A stretch of DNA of 21,438 bases from positions 1-21,438 of the forward strand of contig JAYTLK010000103.1 of the NCBI GenBank assembly GCA_043729515.1, read 5' to 3'. Origin of the DNA: JANXSS01 sp043729515. Its GTDB lineage: Bacteria; Pseudomonadota; Gammaproteobacteria; Burkholderiales; Burkholderiaceae_D. A program made the position numbers and the translations under genes. The notes below the pieces were generated by a model. It did not search any database and was not told the origin of the DNA. It saw only the letters and a list, made by a program, of their open reading frames with translations. Numbering within the stretch: the first letter of the stretch is position 1; each line of letters begins with the position of its first letter. Positions 1 to 7,612 of this stretch are shown here, one piece after another.

Positions 1-84
1 GACAAGCGACAAGCGACAAGCGACAAGCGACAAGCGACAAGCGACAAGCGACAAGCGACAAGCGACAAGCGACAAGCGACAAGC
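1..84. repeat. Tandem repeat: twelve perfect copies of GACAAGC
   Basis: Twelve uninterrupted, identical 7-bp units (GACAAGC) fill the window's left edge, so the array may continue beyond it. It stops 29 bp short of the stop codon of the last gene of the minus-strand lipid operon. Seven is not a multiple of three, yet no frame of the unit contains a stop codon; read on the plus strand it would give a seven-residue repeat (DKRQATS). I see no gene in which it lies, so I treat it as an intergenic simple-sequence array that could vary in copy number by slippage. Confidence 0.97.
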
Positions 85-113
85 GCCGGCCGCACTCCCA
101 GCGCATTACCGCT

Positions 114-596
114 TCAGTGCGCTGCCCGTCGTTTCAGGAAACGCATCAGGCTGCCCAGGACCGGCAGCTTCTCATACAGCTCCTCGGCCGCATCCCAATA
201 ATCGCGATGAAAACCGACGCTGCCATCGGCACGGAATTTCAGGTGGCTGGCACCGCGAATGCATTGCTCCTCGCTGGAAAAGCGGCGCATGCGGAATCGA
301 AAATCCCATGTGAGGAACGCATCAGCGTCTTGCGCAATGCGGGTCGTGACGATGAAGCGCGGGCAATCGACCTGGGCGAACATGTGGCCAAAAATAGCCG
401 CGATCCTGGCGCGGCCTACCACTTCGTTGAACGGATCCTTGAAGAATGCATCGTCGGCATAAAGTGCGGCGAGTTGCGCAACAGACGCCAGTGACACTGC
501 CTCGAACTGCAGGACCAGCCGATCAAGCGCCGCGTGCATCAGGTTGGCTGGCGCCCCGGACGCTGCGCCGCCAGTCGTATCAGCAGCGTCGCTCAT
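114..596 (-). CDS. NTF2/SnoaL-like nuclear transport factor 2 family protein
   Basis: A 160-residue soluble protein of the SnoaL/NTF2 cone-fold superfamily. It has the typical N-terminal helix followed by a segment near residues 44-70 (LYADDAFFKDPFNEVVGRA) that is characteristic of these small alpha+beta barrels. The fold hosts isomerases, dehydratases and hydrolases but also non-catalytic binding proteins, so a precise reaction cannot be assigned. It is the last gene of the eight-gene minus-strand operon, and its ATG overlaps the stop of the upstream short-chain dehydrogenase by 4 bases (ATGA), suggesting translational coupling. In related lipid-modification clusters an SnoaL-like protein also accompanies an SDR, so the two probably act together. 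I see no signal peptide. No clear terminator follows; a 7-bp tandem repeat begins 30 bp downstream. Confidence 0.85.
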   Translation of the reverse strand: MSDAADTTGGAASGAPANLMHAALDRLVLQFEAVSLASVAQLAALYADDAFFKDPFNEVVGRARIAAIFGHMFAQVDCPRFIVTTRIAQDADAFLTWDFRFRMRRFSSEEQCIRGASHLKFRADGSVGFHRDYWDAAEELYEKLPVLGSLMRFLKRRAAH

Positions 597-1360
597 AGCC
601 CTGTCACCCGATGGATCAGCGAGAAATACCAGCGGTAAGGCAGCAGGCGTGCCAATCGCAGCCAGTTGGTGAAGCGGTGCGGAAAGTGGATGTGGAACCT
701 GCCCTTTTCAAGACCGCGCACCAGCGCTTCGGCCGCTTCCGGCGCCGACATCAGGGCCGGCATCTTGAAATCATTGTGGGCAGTCAGCGTCGTCTTCACG
801 AAGCCGGGATTGATCATGTACACCGCAATGCCGCGCGGGCGCAGATCGAGGTAGAGCGATTCACACAGGTTGATGACGGCTGCCTTGGTGGCGCCGTAGA
901 TCAAGGCTTTCGGCAGGCCGCTATACCCGGCGACGGAACCAACGATGCCGATGCCGCCACCGGCTTGCTTGAGCAAGGTCGGCAAGACGGCGTCAAGGCA
1001 GTTCAGCACGCCGCGCAGATTCAGATCGACCAGGCGGTTGGCTACCGTCAGGTCGAATTCATCGGCGCGCATTTCGTTGTAGCCACCGGCCACCACGAGC
1101 ACCAGGTCGATGCCCTGCCAGCGCGCCATCACCGTGTCACGCGCCGCCAGCACGCTGTCGTGATCGATGATGTCGAGCACGCAGACCAGCGCATCCGGGT
1201 TGCCGCCGGCAATGGCCTCGAGTTCATCCTGGCGCCTGGCCGACAAGGCCACGCGGGCGCCCCTGGCCAGCAGCAGGCGTGCGGTCTCGCCACCGATGCC
1301 GGTGGAGGCGCCGATCACCCAGACCCGTTTGCCACGCCAGTCGCGGATGACTGGGTTCAT
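593..1360 (-). CDS. Short-chain dehydrogenase/reductase (SDR) family oxidoreductase
   Basis: A 255-residue classical-length SDR, presumably using NAD(P)H to oxidise an alcohol or reduce a carbonyl. The nucleotide-binding glycine motif GASTGIG is at residues 17-23, the catalytic serine is Ser142 (GSVAG), and the YxxxK pair is Tyr155/Lys159 (YGATKAA). The usual NNAG motif is degenerate (VVAGG, residues 89-93, without its Asn). The carboxy end (about 225-255) is rich in aromatic, hydrophobic and basic residues, which may seat the enzyme on the membrane. The start overlaps the DUF3833 gene's stop by ATGA, and its own stop overlaps the next gene's start in the same way, so the three genes are translationally linked. 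The substrate is unknown; the operon context suggests a lipid or a lipid-derived carbonyl. Confidence 0.92.
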   Translation of the reverse strand: MNPVIRDWRGKRVWVIGASTGIGGETARLLLARGARVALSARRQDELEAIAGGNPDALVCVLDIIDHDSVLAARDTVMARWQGIDLVLVVAGGYNEMRADEFDLTVANRLVDLNLRGVLNCLDAVLPTLLKQAGGGIGIVGSVAGYSGLPKALIYGATKAAVINLCESLYLDLRPRGIAVYMINPGFVKTTLTAHNDFKMPALMSAPEAAEALVRGLEKGRFHIHFPHRFTNWLRLARLLPYRWYFSLIHRVTGL

Positions 1361-1911
1361 TGTCGCCGATCGAAGGACAGCGTGACGTCGCCGACATGAA
1401 AGCCGTACTTGCTCATGGCGGCGCGGTTGAGCATTACCCGGTCGTTGATGAGATACATCCAGTCTTCCATGTGGACATCGATTACCTTGCCATCGACCGG
1501 CAGGGCCAGGGTGTAGCGCCAGCGCAGCGCGTTGCCAGCGACGGTGCCCTCTGCCTGCCCGACCACGTCGGCAGCCGTACCGATGTAGGTATCGGCGCCA
1601 GTCTTGCGCAAGGTCCAGATGCGCTTCTGCCGGGTGCCATCAGCGTACGTGAAATCTTCGTCCAGAGTGCCGACATCGCCTTCCCACTTGCAACGCATGA
1701 CGACATCGAACCGCTTGATCACCGTGCCCGAGCGGTCCTGGAACATGCCGTGCGCGTCCAGGGTGCCGTTGAAATAGCTGCGCAGGTCCAGGCGCGGCGT
1801 ATCGCTGGCGTAATGCGCCGGCTCGACCGCGGTGGCGCAGGCGCCCAGAAGCGTCAGGCTGGCCAGGGCGGCCAGGGTAATCGAGCGCGATTTGCGCGGG
1901 TGTTTGCTCAT
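1357..1911 (-). CDS. DUF3833 family lipoprotein
   Basis: A 184-residue protein with a bacterial lipoprotein signal: basic N-terminus, hydrophobic stretch at residues 11-22 and lipobox LLGAC with the lipidated cysteine at position 25. The mature part (YFNGTLDAHGMFQDRSG, WTLRKTGADTYIGTA, near-terminal GDVTLSF) matches the DUF3833 family, probably a lipocalin-like beta barrel; this assignment is from recognition, not from a search. DUF3833 genes recur in clusters with cfa-like, DUF1365 and chalcone-isomerase-like genes, which makes a periplasmic lipid-binding or lipid-carrying role plausible but unproven. A good ribosome binding site (AGGAG, about 6 bases before the ATG) suggests it can be translated independently. 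It follows the transporter gene by 96 bp, the largest gap in the operon. Confidence 0.88.
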   Translation of the reverse strand: MSKHPRKSRSITLAALASLTLLGACATAVEPAHYASDTPRLDLRSYFNGTLDAHGMFQDRSGTVIKRFDVVMRCKWEGDVGTLDEDFTYADGTRQKRIWTLRKTGADTYIGTAADVVGQAEGTVAGNALRWRYTLALPVDGKVIDVHMEDWMYLINDRVMLNRAAMSKYGFHVGDVTLSFDRRQ

Positions 1912-2007
1912 GTGCTTCTCCTATGCCGTTTCCATGCTTCCAAATGGGTCGTTGCCTTGCAGGTGCCGGGTCGTCATCTTCGCCAACCACCGGCCCGAGC
2001 CTGGTTT

Positions 2008-3420
2008 CTACAGATCCTTCAGCGGCGCACGCCACAGCAAGCCCGCCGCGATCAGCTTCAGGCCGCACGGCAGGACCGCATAGGCGACGCGCAGCGCCTC
2101 TCTTCCCTCCAGGTTGGCCGTGCCCGGCACGTAGCCGAGCAGTTCCAGCAAGGGCAGCGCCACGCCGGCGGCCAGCGCCAGGTTCATCTTCGTGGCCCAG
2201 CTCCAGGCGCCGAAATACGCGCCTTCATGCTGTCCGCCATGGCCGGCTGACGCGATCACGCCGGCCAGCAGCGCCGGCGGCAAGGCGAGGTCGGCGCCGA
2301 GGGTAAAACCCGACAGCAGGCAGATCACGCCGAAACCGATTGCCGCGCCTGCAGGCAGAAAATAGACGCCGACAAAAGAGGCGATCGCCAGCAGCATCGC
2401 CAGCTGCCAGGTCCACGCTTCACCCCGCCTCCGCGCCAGGGCAACCCAGCCCGGCAGGGACGCTGCGCCGGCAGCAAAATACAGCACCAGGAACAGACCG
2501 GCGTACTGGCCCAGGCCGAGCCCGTCGCGCGCAAAGAACAGAAACAGCGTGGCCGGTATCGCCGCGGCGATGCCGTTGACGACGAAGACGGCAAACAACC
2601 AGCGAAATCGCGCCTGTCGAAACGGCACCGTCAGCCGGCGCAGGCCAACCGGATTGTTTGGGTGAGCGAAGGGTGCGGCAGTGGCGCTGTCCGATTTTGG
2701 CCGTGCAGTGGCCTGTCGCTGCAGATCCGGTCGCGGCGCGCGCAGCAGCAGCAGCGCGGCAGCCCCGGCGAGTGTGACCAGGAACACTGCCGACAGCCAG
2801 CCGATGCCTGCCACGCTCGGCAGGGCGGCGGCGATCAGCACGCCGACCAGGCCGCAGGCTTCGCGCAGCCCGGTCAGGCGGGCCCGTTCGCTTCTGGCCT
2901 GGGTCAGCGCAGCACCCCAGCTCTGATGCGCAATGGTGGCCAGGCTGAAGCCGCCGTAGACCAGCACCAGGCTGGCGAGGAACCAGCCGAACGCATGGCC
3001 GGCAGCTGCCGCCGGCGGATGAAACAATGCAATGAAGCCGGCCGCCAGGGGCGCCAACGACAACAGCACGAAATACCCGTAGCCACGTGCGCGCTTGGCA
3101 TGATCGATCCACAGGCCCATGGCCGGATCGAGGAAGGCATCGAGCAGGCGCGCCACCAGCAGTGCGGCGCCGATGGCGGCCAGCGACATGCCGAACTGCT
3201 GCACATAATACTGCGGCACATATACATAGATCGGCAATGCGACCAATGCCAGCGGCAGGCCGAACAGGCTGTAGGTGAACAGGGCGGTGCGACTCAGCGG
3301 CACGCCGGCGGTGATCCGGGCGTCCGGACCCGCAGAGACAGCGCAAGCGTCTGCTGCGGCAGGCGCCGGGTCGCTTCCCGCCGGATCATTCTCCGCGTCA
3401 GCGCTGCGCATCGGGTTCAT
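2008..3420 (-). CDS. MFS transporter of the MFS_2/GPH (MelB-like) type
   Basis: A 470-residue polytopic membrane protein with about twelve hydrophobic segments starting near residue 46. The loop motif RLLDAFLDPAMG (residues 91-102) is the RxxDxxxDPxxG signature of the glycoside-pentoside-hexuronide:cation symporter branch of the major facilitator superfamily. The first 40 residues are a low-complexity, Ala/Asp/Pro-rich cytoplasmic tail. A sugar symporter makes little sense in this neighbourhood. The same fold includes the eukaryotic lysolipid transporter MFSD2A, so a lipid or lysolipid substrate is a reasonable inference from the flanking lipid-modifying genes. The start is uncertain: no clear ribosome binding site precedes the ATG at 3420, and a second ATG lies at 3411. 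The gap to the upstream chalcone-isomerase-like gene is 26 bp. Confidence 0.88.
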   Translation of the reverse strand: MNPMRSADAENDPAGSDPAPAAADACAVSAGPDARITAGVPLSRTALFTYSLFGLPLALVALPIYVYVPQYYVQQFGMSLAAIGAALLVARLLDAFLDPAMGLWIDHAKRARGYGYFVLLSLAPLAAGFIALFHPPAAAAGHAFGWFLASLVLVYGGFSLATIAHQSWGAALTQARSERARLTGLREACGLVGVLIAAALPSVAGIGWLSAVFLVTLAGAAALLLLRAPRPDLQRQATARPKSDSATAAPFAHPNNPVGLRRLTVPFRQARFRWLFAVFVVNGIAAAIPATLFLFFARDGLGLGQYAGLFLVLYFAAGAASLPGWVALARRRGEAWTWQLAMLLAIASFVGVYFLPAGAAIGFGVICLLSGFTLGADLALPPALLAGVIASAGHGGQHEGAYFGAWSWATKMNLALAAGVALPLLELLGYVPGTANLEGREALRVAYAVLPCGLKLIAAGLLWRAPLKDL

Positions 3421-3446
3421 CGGTATTGCATGTTGCGGCGGGCGAT

Positions 3447-4115
3447 TCAGCGCGGCGCGGCGTCGGCCAGCAATGCCTCGCGCAGTTTGCCGCCGGTGGT
3501 TTTCGGGTCGAGCCAGATGGCGAAAAATGCAGCGCCGAAGGTCGGGTCGTCGATCTCGCCCAGCAGCTTGCCATCACGGTAGAAACGCGCCCCGTGCTTC
3601 GGCAGATAGATGCCGGTGATGCGGGTGCCCTCCTGCACATCCGGAAACAGCGCTTCCATCCTGGTCTGCCAGGCGGCGCGTTGTTCGGCGCTGCCCAGAC
3701 CGAGCTTTTTCATCTCATCGGCGCTCGATGCGGCAATGCGCTTGCCGACCAGCGCGCGTGCATAGCGCAGGTCGAGGGCATAGCGGTCGGCATGTGGCGC
3801 AGTGGTGCGGTAGCCGTTCGGTCCGACCCAGAAATCGGCGTCGTAGATGCTCATGCCGAAGTACCGGAAGTTGCCACTGCCGGCCAGGCGGGCCTTTGGA
3901 ATCTCTGCCTCCAGCCACGCCGGTACGGCCACGGCGGGGGATGCGTCGGCCGCCATGACGACGCCCGGGCCGATCATGCCGCCGTGCGTGTCGAGACCAG
4001 TGACCGGCGCCAGCAGCAGGGCCGGCAGCAGCACCATCCCGGCTGCGGCGATCAACCGCGCCGATGCGGCACGCAACCTGCGCAGACCCTGGCGGGTTGC
4101 TGGTTTCCGGCTCAT
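3447..4115 (-). CDS. Chalcone-isomerase-like exported protein
   Basis: A 222-residue protein of the bacterial chalcone isomerase-like family (Pfam group of CHI-fold proteins). A basic N-terminus and a hydrophobic stretch around residues 20-36 look like a signal peptide or membrane anchor. The mature part has the family-typical GSGNFRYFGMSIYDADFWV segment near residues 80-98. Bacteria with this family generally do not make flavonoids, and non-catalytic CHI-fold relatives in plants bind fatty acids, so a periplasmic lipid-binding role fits the operon better than flavonoid isomerisation. The frame is open further upstream, but I chose ATG 4115: it overlaps the preceding methyltransferase stop as ATGA and has GGAG about 6 bases upstream. 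Confidence 0.87.
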   Translation of the reverse strand: MSRKPATRQGLRRLRAASARLIAAAGMVLLPALLLAPVTGLDTHGGMIGPGVVMAADASPAVAVPAWLEAEIPKARLAGSGNFRYFGMSIYDADFWVGPNGYRTTAPHADRYALDLRYARALVGKRIAASSADEMKKLGLGSAEQRAAWQTRMEALFPDVQEGTRITGIYLPKHGARFYRDGKLLGEIDDPTFGAAFFAIWLDPKTTGGKLREALLADAAPR

Positions 4116-5416
4116 GGCTTCTCCAGGGTGAATTGCATGACATCGATGCTGCGTGCGCGAAACCCGGCCTCGCAATACGCGAGATAGAATTCCCAGGTGC
4201 GCAGGAAGCGGTCGTCGAAACCTTGTGCCGCCACCAGCGGCGCCTGCTCCTTGAAGGCGATGCGCCATTCATCGAGCGTACGGGCGTAATCGAGTCCGAA
4301 GGCAAAGCGGTTGACCACTTTCAGGCCATGCTTTTCCGCCATGGCGCAAAACACTTCCGGTGAAGGCAGCATTCCGCCCGGGAAAATGTATTGCTGGATG
4401 AAGTCGGTGCCCTTGCGGTAGCGGGCAAACAATGCGTCGTCGATGGTGATGGTCTGGATGCAGGCGCGACCGCCGGATTTCAAATTGCGCGCGACGCAAT
4501 CGAAATAGCTCGGCCAGTACGCTTCGCCAACCGCCTCAAACATCTCGATCGAGGCGATTGCATCGAACTGGCCGCTGGTGTCGCGATAGTCCTGCAGCAG
4601 CAGGTCGACCTGGTCGACCACGCCGGCATCCGTCAGGCGCTGGCGAGCGAATTGCAGCTGTTCGGTCGAGAGCGTGAGGCCGGTGACATGGGCGCCGGCC
4701 TCGCGCGCAGCCACTTCGGCAAAGCCACCCCAGCCACAACCGATCTCCAGTATTCGCGCATCGGCGCTGACATTGACCTGCTCCAGGATGCGGCGGTACT
4801 TCGCTTCCTGCGCCTCCTGCAGTCCGCCGACGTGACCGTCGGCGAACAGGGCGCTCGAGTAGGTCATCGACGGGTCCAGCCACAACTGGTAGAACGCATT
4901 GCCGATGTCGTAGTGGGCGTGGATGTTCTTGCGGCTGCCGGCGCGGGAATTGCGGTTGAACAGATGCTTGATGCGATACAGCAGGCTGCCCCACCAGGTG
5001 CCGTAGATGACCGATTCGACTGCCGTGCGGTTGCGCACGAACAGCTCGATCAGGCGCGGCAGATCGTCGGTGTGCCAGTGGCCGTCGATGAAGGTTTCGG
5101 CAAAACCGATGTCGCCCGATTTCAGCGCCGCATTGCAGACATCCCAGTTGCGCAGCACCAGCGTGACCGGATGCGATTCATCGCCGTAGAGCGCCTCCTG
5201 CCCGTCCGGAAAGGTCATGCGCAATGCGCCGTATTCGACCCGTTCCAGCAATTGCAGGATGAACTTTACCTGCGACGGGAAACCATCGGTGGACAGCGGT
5301 TTCGTGCGTCGGATGCGCTGCCCGTTGGCCGCGTCTGGCGTCATGCTGCCTGGATGGACGCCGGTCTGGGCAACATGCTGCGCTACCGATTGCGAATCGA
5401 ACAGATCTGTACTCAT
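4112..5416 (-). CDS. cfa: Cyclopropane-fatty-acid-synthase-like SAM methyltransferase
   Basis: A 434-residue member of the CFA synthase family, which methylates the double bond of unsaturated fatty-acyl chains in membrane phospholipids using S-adenosylmethionine. Visible motifs are HYDIGN (168-173), the SAM-binding LEIGCGWGG (223-231), EMFEAVG (291-297), IFPGGMLPS (344-352) and YCEAGFR (414-420). Compared with E. coli Cfa as I remember it, the bicarbonate ligands Glu239, Ile268 and Tyr317 correspond to Glu294, Ile323 and Tyr377. Cys139 is replaced by Ser188 (MTYSSA) and His266 by Gln321 (QTI). It may therefore methylate without closing a ring. The frame is open to 5476, but ATG 5416 is preferred because it overlaps the DUF1365 stop as ATGA. 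The symbol denotes the family, not a proven product. Confidence 0.92.
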   Translation of the reverse strand: MSTDLFDSQSVAQHVAQTGVHPGSMTPDAANGQRIRRTKPLSTDGFPSQVKFILQLLERVEYGALRMTFPDGQEALYGDESHPVTLVLRNWDVCNAALKSGDIGFAETFIDGHWHTDDLPRLIELFVRNRTAVESVIYGTWWGSLLYRIKHLFNRNSRAGSRKNIHAHYDIGNAFYQLWLDPSMTYSSALFADGHVGGLQEAQEAKYRRILEQVNVSADARILEIGCGWGGFAEVAAREAGAHVTGLTLSTEQLQFARQRLTDAGVVDQVDLLLQDYRDTSGQFDAIASIEMFEAVGEAYWPSYFDCVARNLKSGGRACIQTITIDDALFARYRKGTDFIQQYIFPGGMLPSPEVFCAMAEKHGLKVVNRFAFGLDYARTLDEWRIAFKEQAPLVAAQGFDDRFLRTWEFYLAYCEAGFRARSIDVMQFTLEKP

Positions 5417-6285
5417 CGTGATAATTCTCGTGTCGGTGGTGCGGGTTTGCGAAAAAAAGGCACCTGCTTTATCCACAGCCGCAGCGCCTGGTAATGAATC
5501 TTTGCGACGACGCCAAAGGTCATCAGCGGATAGCCGAAGAACGCCCGCAGGATCTGTGGCGCCGTCAGCAGTTGCGCAGTGCCGTTGATGCTGGTCTGGA
5601 TCAGCGGACCGGTGGCGTCGTCATGATCGATGCGGGCCACGGTGCGCTCCGGCTGGTCGGCAGTCGCCGCGGTGCGCATGAAGCGAAACCGGTAGCCGCC
5701 TTCGATGGCGCAGAACGGTGAGACATGAAAGATCTTGGTGGCGCGCAGTTCGATCCCGTACGACATCGGGCCGCCGGTGTCGAGCAGGTAACAGTGTTTT
5801 TCGCCAAAGGTATTGCGCACTTCGCACAGGACTGCCCGCAAGCGGCCGTCGGCCCGGTGGCAGAACCAGAACGAGACCGGATTGAAGACATAGCCCAGCA
5901 CCCGCGGAAACGCCTGCAGCCAGATCTCGCCATCGACGTCGGTGATGCCTTCGGCGGCCAGCACGCCGTCGATCCAGGACAGCAGCGGCTGGCGGCCATC
6001 GCCGTGATCACGGTCGTGAAAGGACAAGAGGCCGAAGCGGTTGCGGGCGAACAGGAAATTACCGCTCGCCGAACGTGTGGTGCGTGACGGACTTGCGCCG
6101 ACGTCGATGGTGCCCGACGGTGCAGCGGTCTGGCGCAGTCGCAGGCGCAAAAAATAGACGCCGTAACTAAAGCGATTCGCCGCCGGCCGCAGCCGCTGAT
6201 GGCGCACCGTGCCGAAGCACAGCTGCACATCGCGGGCGCTGCCCGTTGCGCGGGAGGTTGCAGTTCGCATCAGGTTATCGGGCAT
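5413..6285 (-). CDS. DUF1365 domain-containing protein
   Basis: A 290-residue DUF1365 protein. Recognisable conserved blocks are RHQRLRPAANRFSYGVYFL (28-46), FNPVSFWFCH (134-143), EVRNTFGEKHCYLL (155-168), KIFHVSPF (184-191) and the near-terminal IHYQALRLW (263-271). Its molecular function is unknown to me. The family occurs almost obligately between an FAD-dependent amine-oxidase-like gene and a cfa-like gene, exactly as here, so it very probably takes part in the same fatty-acyl modification. The chosen ATG at 6285 lies 4 bases after the upstream gene's stop; an in-frame start at 6342 would overlap that gene by 53 bases and is less likely. No strong ribosome binding site is seen, consistent with coupling. 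Its stop overlaps the cfa-like start (ATGA). Confidence 0.9.
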   Translation of the reverse strand: MPDNLMRTATSRATGSARDVQLCFGTVRHQRLRPAANRFSYGVYFLRLRLRQTAAPSGTIDVGASPSRTTRSASGNFLFARNRFGLLSFHDRDHGDGRQPLLSWIDGVLAAEGITDVDGEIWLQAFPRVLGYVFNPVSFWFCHRADGRLRAVLCEVRNTFGEKHCYLLDTGGPMSYGIELRATKIFHVSPFCAIEGGYRFRFMRTAATADQPERTVARIDHDDATGPLIQTSINGTAQLLTAPQILRAFFGYPLMTFGVVAKIHYQALRLWIKQVPFFRKPAPPTRELSR

Positions 6286-6289
6286 GCTG

Positions 6290-7612
6290 TCAGGCGGCCG
6301 CCAGATCGGCCATGGTCGCCTGCGCACCAGTGTGCAAGGCATTCAGTCCGGCGGCCACGGCCAGGCCGGATTTCAAGCCATCCTCATGGAAACCGTAACC
6401 CAACCAGGCGCCGGCAAACCAGGTGTTGTGCTGCCCTTGAATCGCCGCAATGCCGGATTGCGCGGCGACTGCAGCGGCGTCGAACACCGGATGCGCATAA
6501 TCGTAGCTGCCCAGCACATGCTGCGGTGCCGGCTCGTCGATCGGATTGAGCGAGACAATGACAGGTGTGGAAAACGGCAGTGGCTGCAGGCGGTTGAGCA
6601 GGTAATGCACGCAGACATCCGGCGCGCTGTCGTCGCCGTCGCTCTGATAATTCCATGCCGACCAGGTTTTCTTGTTCTCGGGCAGGCAACTGGCGTCGGT
6701 ATGCAGCACCGCACGGTTCGGCTGGTAGGCCACGGCCGACAACAGGCGCCGTTCGTCGCCGGTGGCGTCGGCCAGCATGGCGAGCGATTCATCACTGTGG
6801 CTGGCCAGCACGACATGATCGAATACGTGTGTCAGGCCGCCGGCCTGGATGCGGATTTCGGTCCCGCTGTCCGTAGCGTGGCGGGACACCGCCTGTACCG
6901 GCATGTCACACATTGCCTGCGGAATGGCGGCCAGCATCTTGCGCACGTATTGTCGCGCGCCGCCGGCCACCGTCTGCCATTGCGGCCGGCCATTGACTTG
7001 CAATAAGCCATGGTTGTGGCAAAAGTGGACGAAGCTTGCCAATGGAAACGCCAGCATCTGATCGGTCGGGCAGGACCAGATGCAACCGGCCATTGGCAGC
7101 AGGTACCAGTTGCGAAATTGCGTGCTGTAGTTTTCGCGGGCCAGGTAGTCGCCCAGAGAGACTGCCGACATGCGTTCGTCCCCCGCCAGCGCCAGGGCGG
7201 TGGCAGCGGCATTGAAGCGCAGAATGTCGCGCACCATGCGCAGGAAGCGGGGGTCGACGGCATTGCGGCGCTGGGCGAACACGGCGTCGAGATCGCCGCC
7301 AGCCCATTCCAGCAGACGCGGGCCGAACAGGCCGCGGATCGGCGCCTTGACGGAGAACGACATGTCGGTCGCCGCTGTTTCGATGTCGAGTTCATCGAAC
7401 AGCGCGACCAGGTTTGGATAAGTGCGGTGGTTGAACACCAGGAAGCCGGTATCGACACCGTGGGTAATGCCATCGAGGGTCACGTCGACAGTGTGGGTAT
7501 GGCCGCCGAAATAGTCGTTCGCTTCGAAGAGGGTGACGTCGCGACCTGCCCGCGCCAGGCGGTAGGCGCAGGAAAGACCGGAAATACCGGCGCCAATAAC
7601 CGCTGTCTTCAT
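6290..7612 (-). CDS. FAD-dependent amine-oxidase-like oxidoreductase (first gene of lipid operon)
   Basis: A 440-residue flavoprotein of the NAD(P)/FAD-binding amine-oxidase-like superfamily. The dinucleotide-binding motif IGAGISGL sits at residues 6-13, followed by Glu30 for the adenosine ribose and GGHTHTV at 36-42. The carboxy-terminal FAD motif is AGAWLGYGFHEDGLKSG, close to residues 400-415. This protein type is encoded next to cfa-like genes in many bacteria, and in plants an equivalent FAD domain is fused to the cyclopropane synthase, so the two almost certainly act on the same acyl chain; the exact oxidation is not known from sequence. AGGAG lies about 8 bases before the ATG. It opens the eight-gene minus-strand operon, and its promoter must lie in the 272-bp spacer 7613-7884. 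Confidence 0.92.
   Translation of the reverse strand: MKTAVIGAGISGLSCAYRLARAGRDVTLFEANDYFGGHTHTVDVTLDGITHGVDTGFLVFNHRTYPNLVALFDELDIETAATDMSFSVKAPIRGLFGPRLLEWAGGDLDAVFAQRRNAVDPRFLRMVRDILRFNAAATALALAGDERMSAVSLGDYLARENYSTQFRNWYLLPMAGCIWSCPTDQMLAFPLASFVHFCHNHGLLQVNGRPQWQTVAGGARQYVRKMLAAIPQAMCDMPVQAVSRHATDSGTEIRIQAGGLTHVFDHVVLASHSDESLAMLADATGDERRLLSAVAYQPNRAVLHTDASCLPENKKTWSAWNYQSDGDDSAPDVCVHYLLNRLQPLPFSTPVIVSLNPIDEPAPQHVLGSYDYAHPVFDAAAVAAQSGIAAIQGQHNTWFAGAWLGYGFHEDGLKSGLAVAAGLNALHTGAQATMADLAAA

Noticed and set aside
1..84. The 7-bp array as a CRISPR or an iteron origin
   Set aside because: Units are only 7 bp with no spacers, and no Cas, replication initiator or DnaA-box context is present.
2420..3346. 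Second long minus-strand frame overlapping the MFS gene
   Set aside because: It is a frame-shifted shadow of the transporter, arginine- and cysteine-rich and lacking membrane segments.
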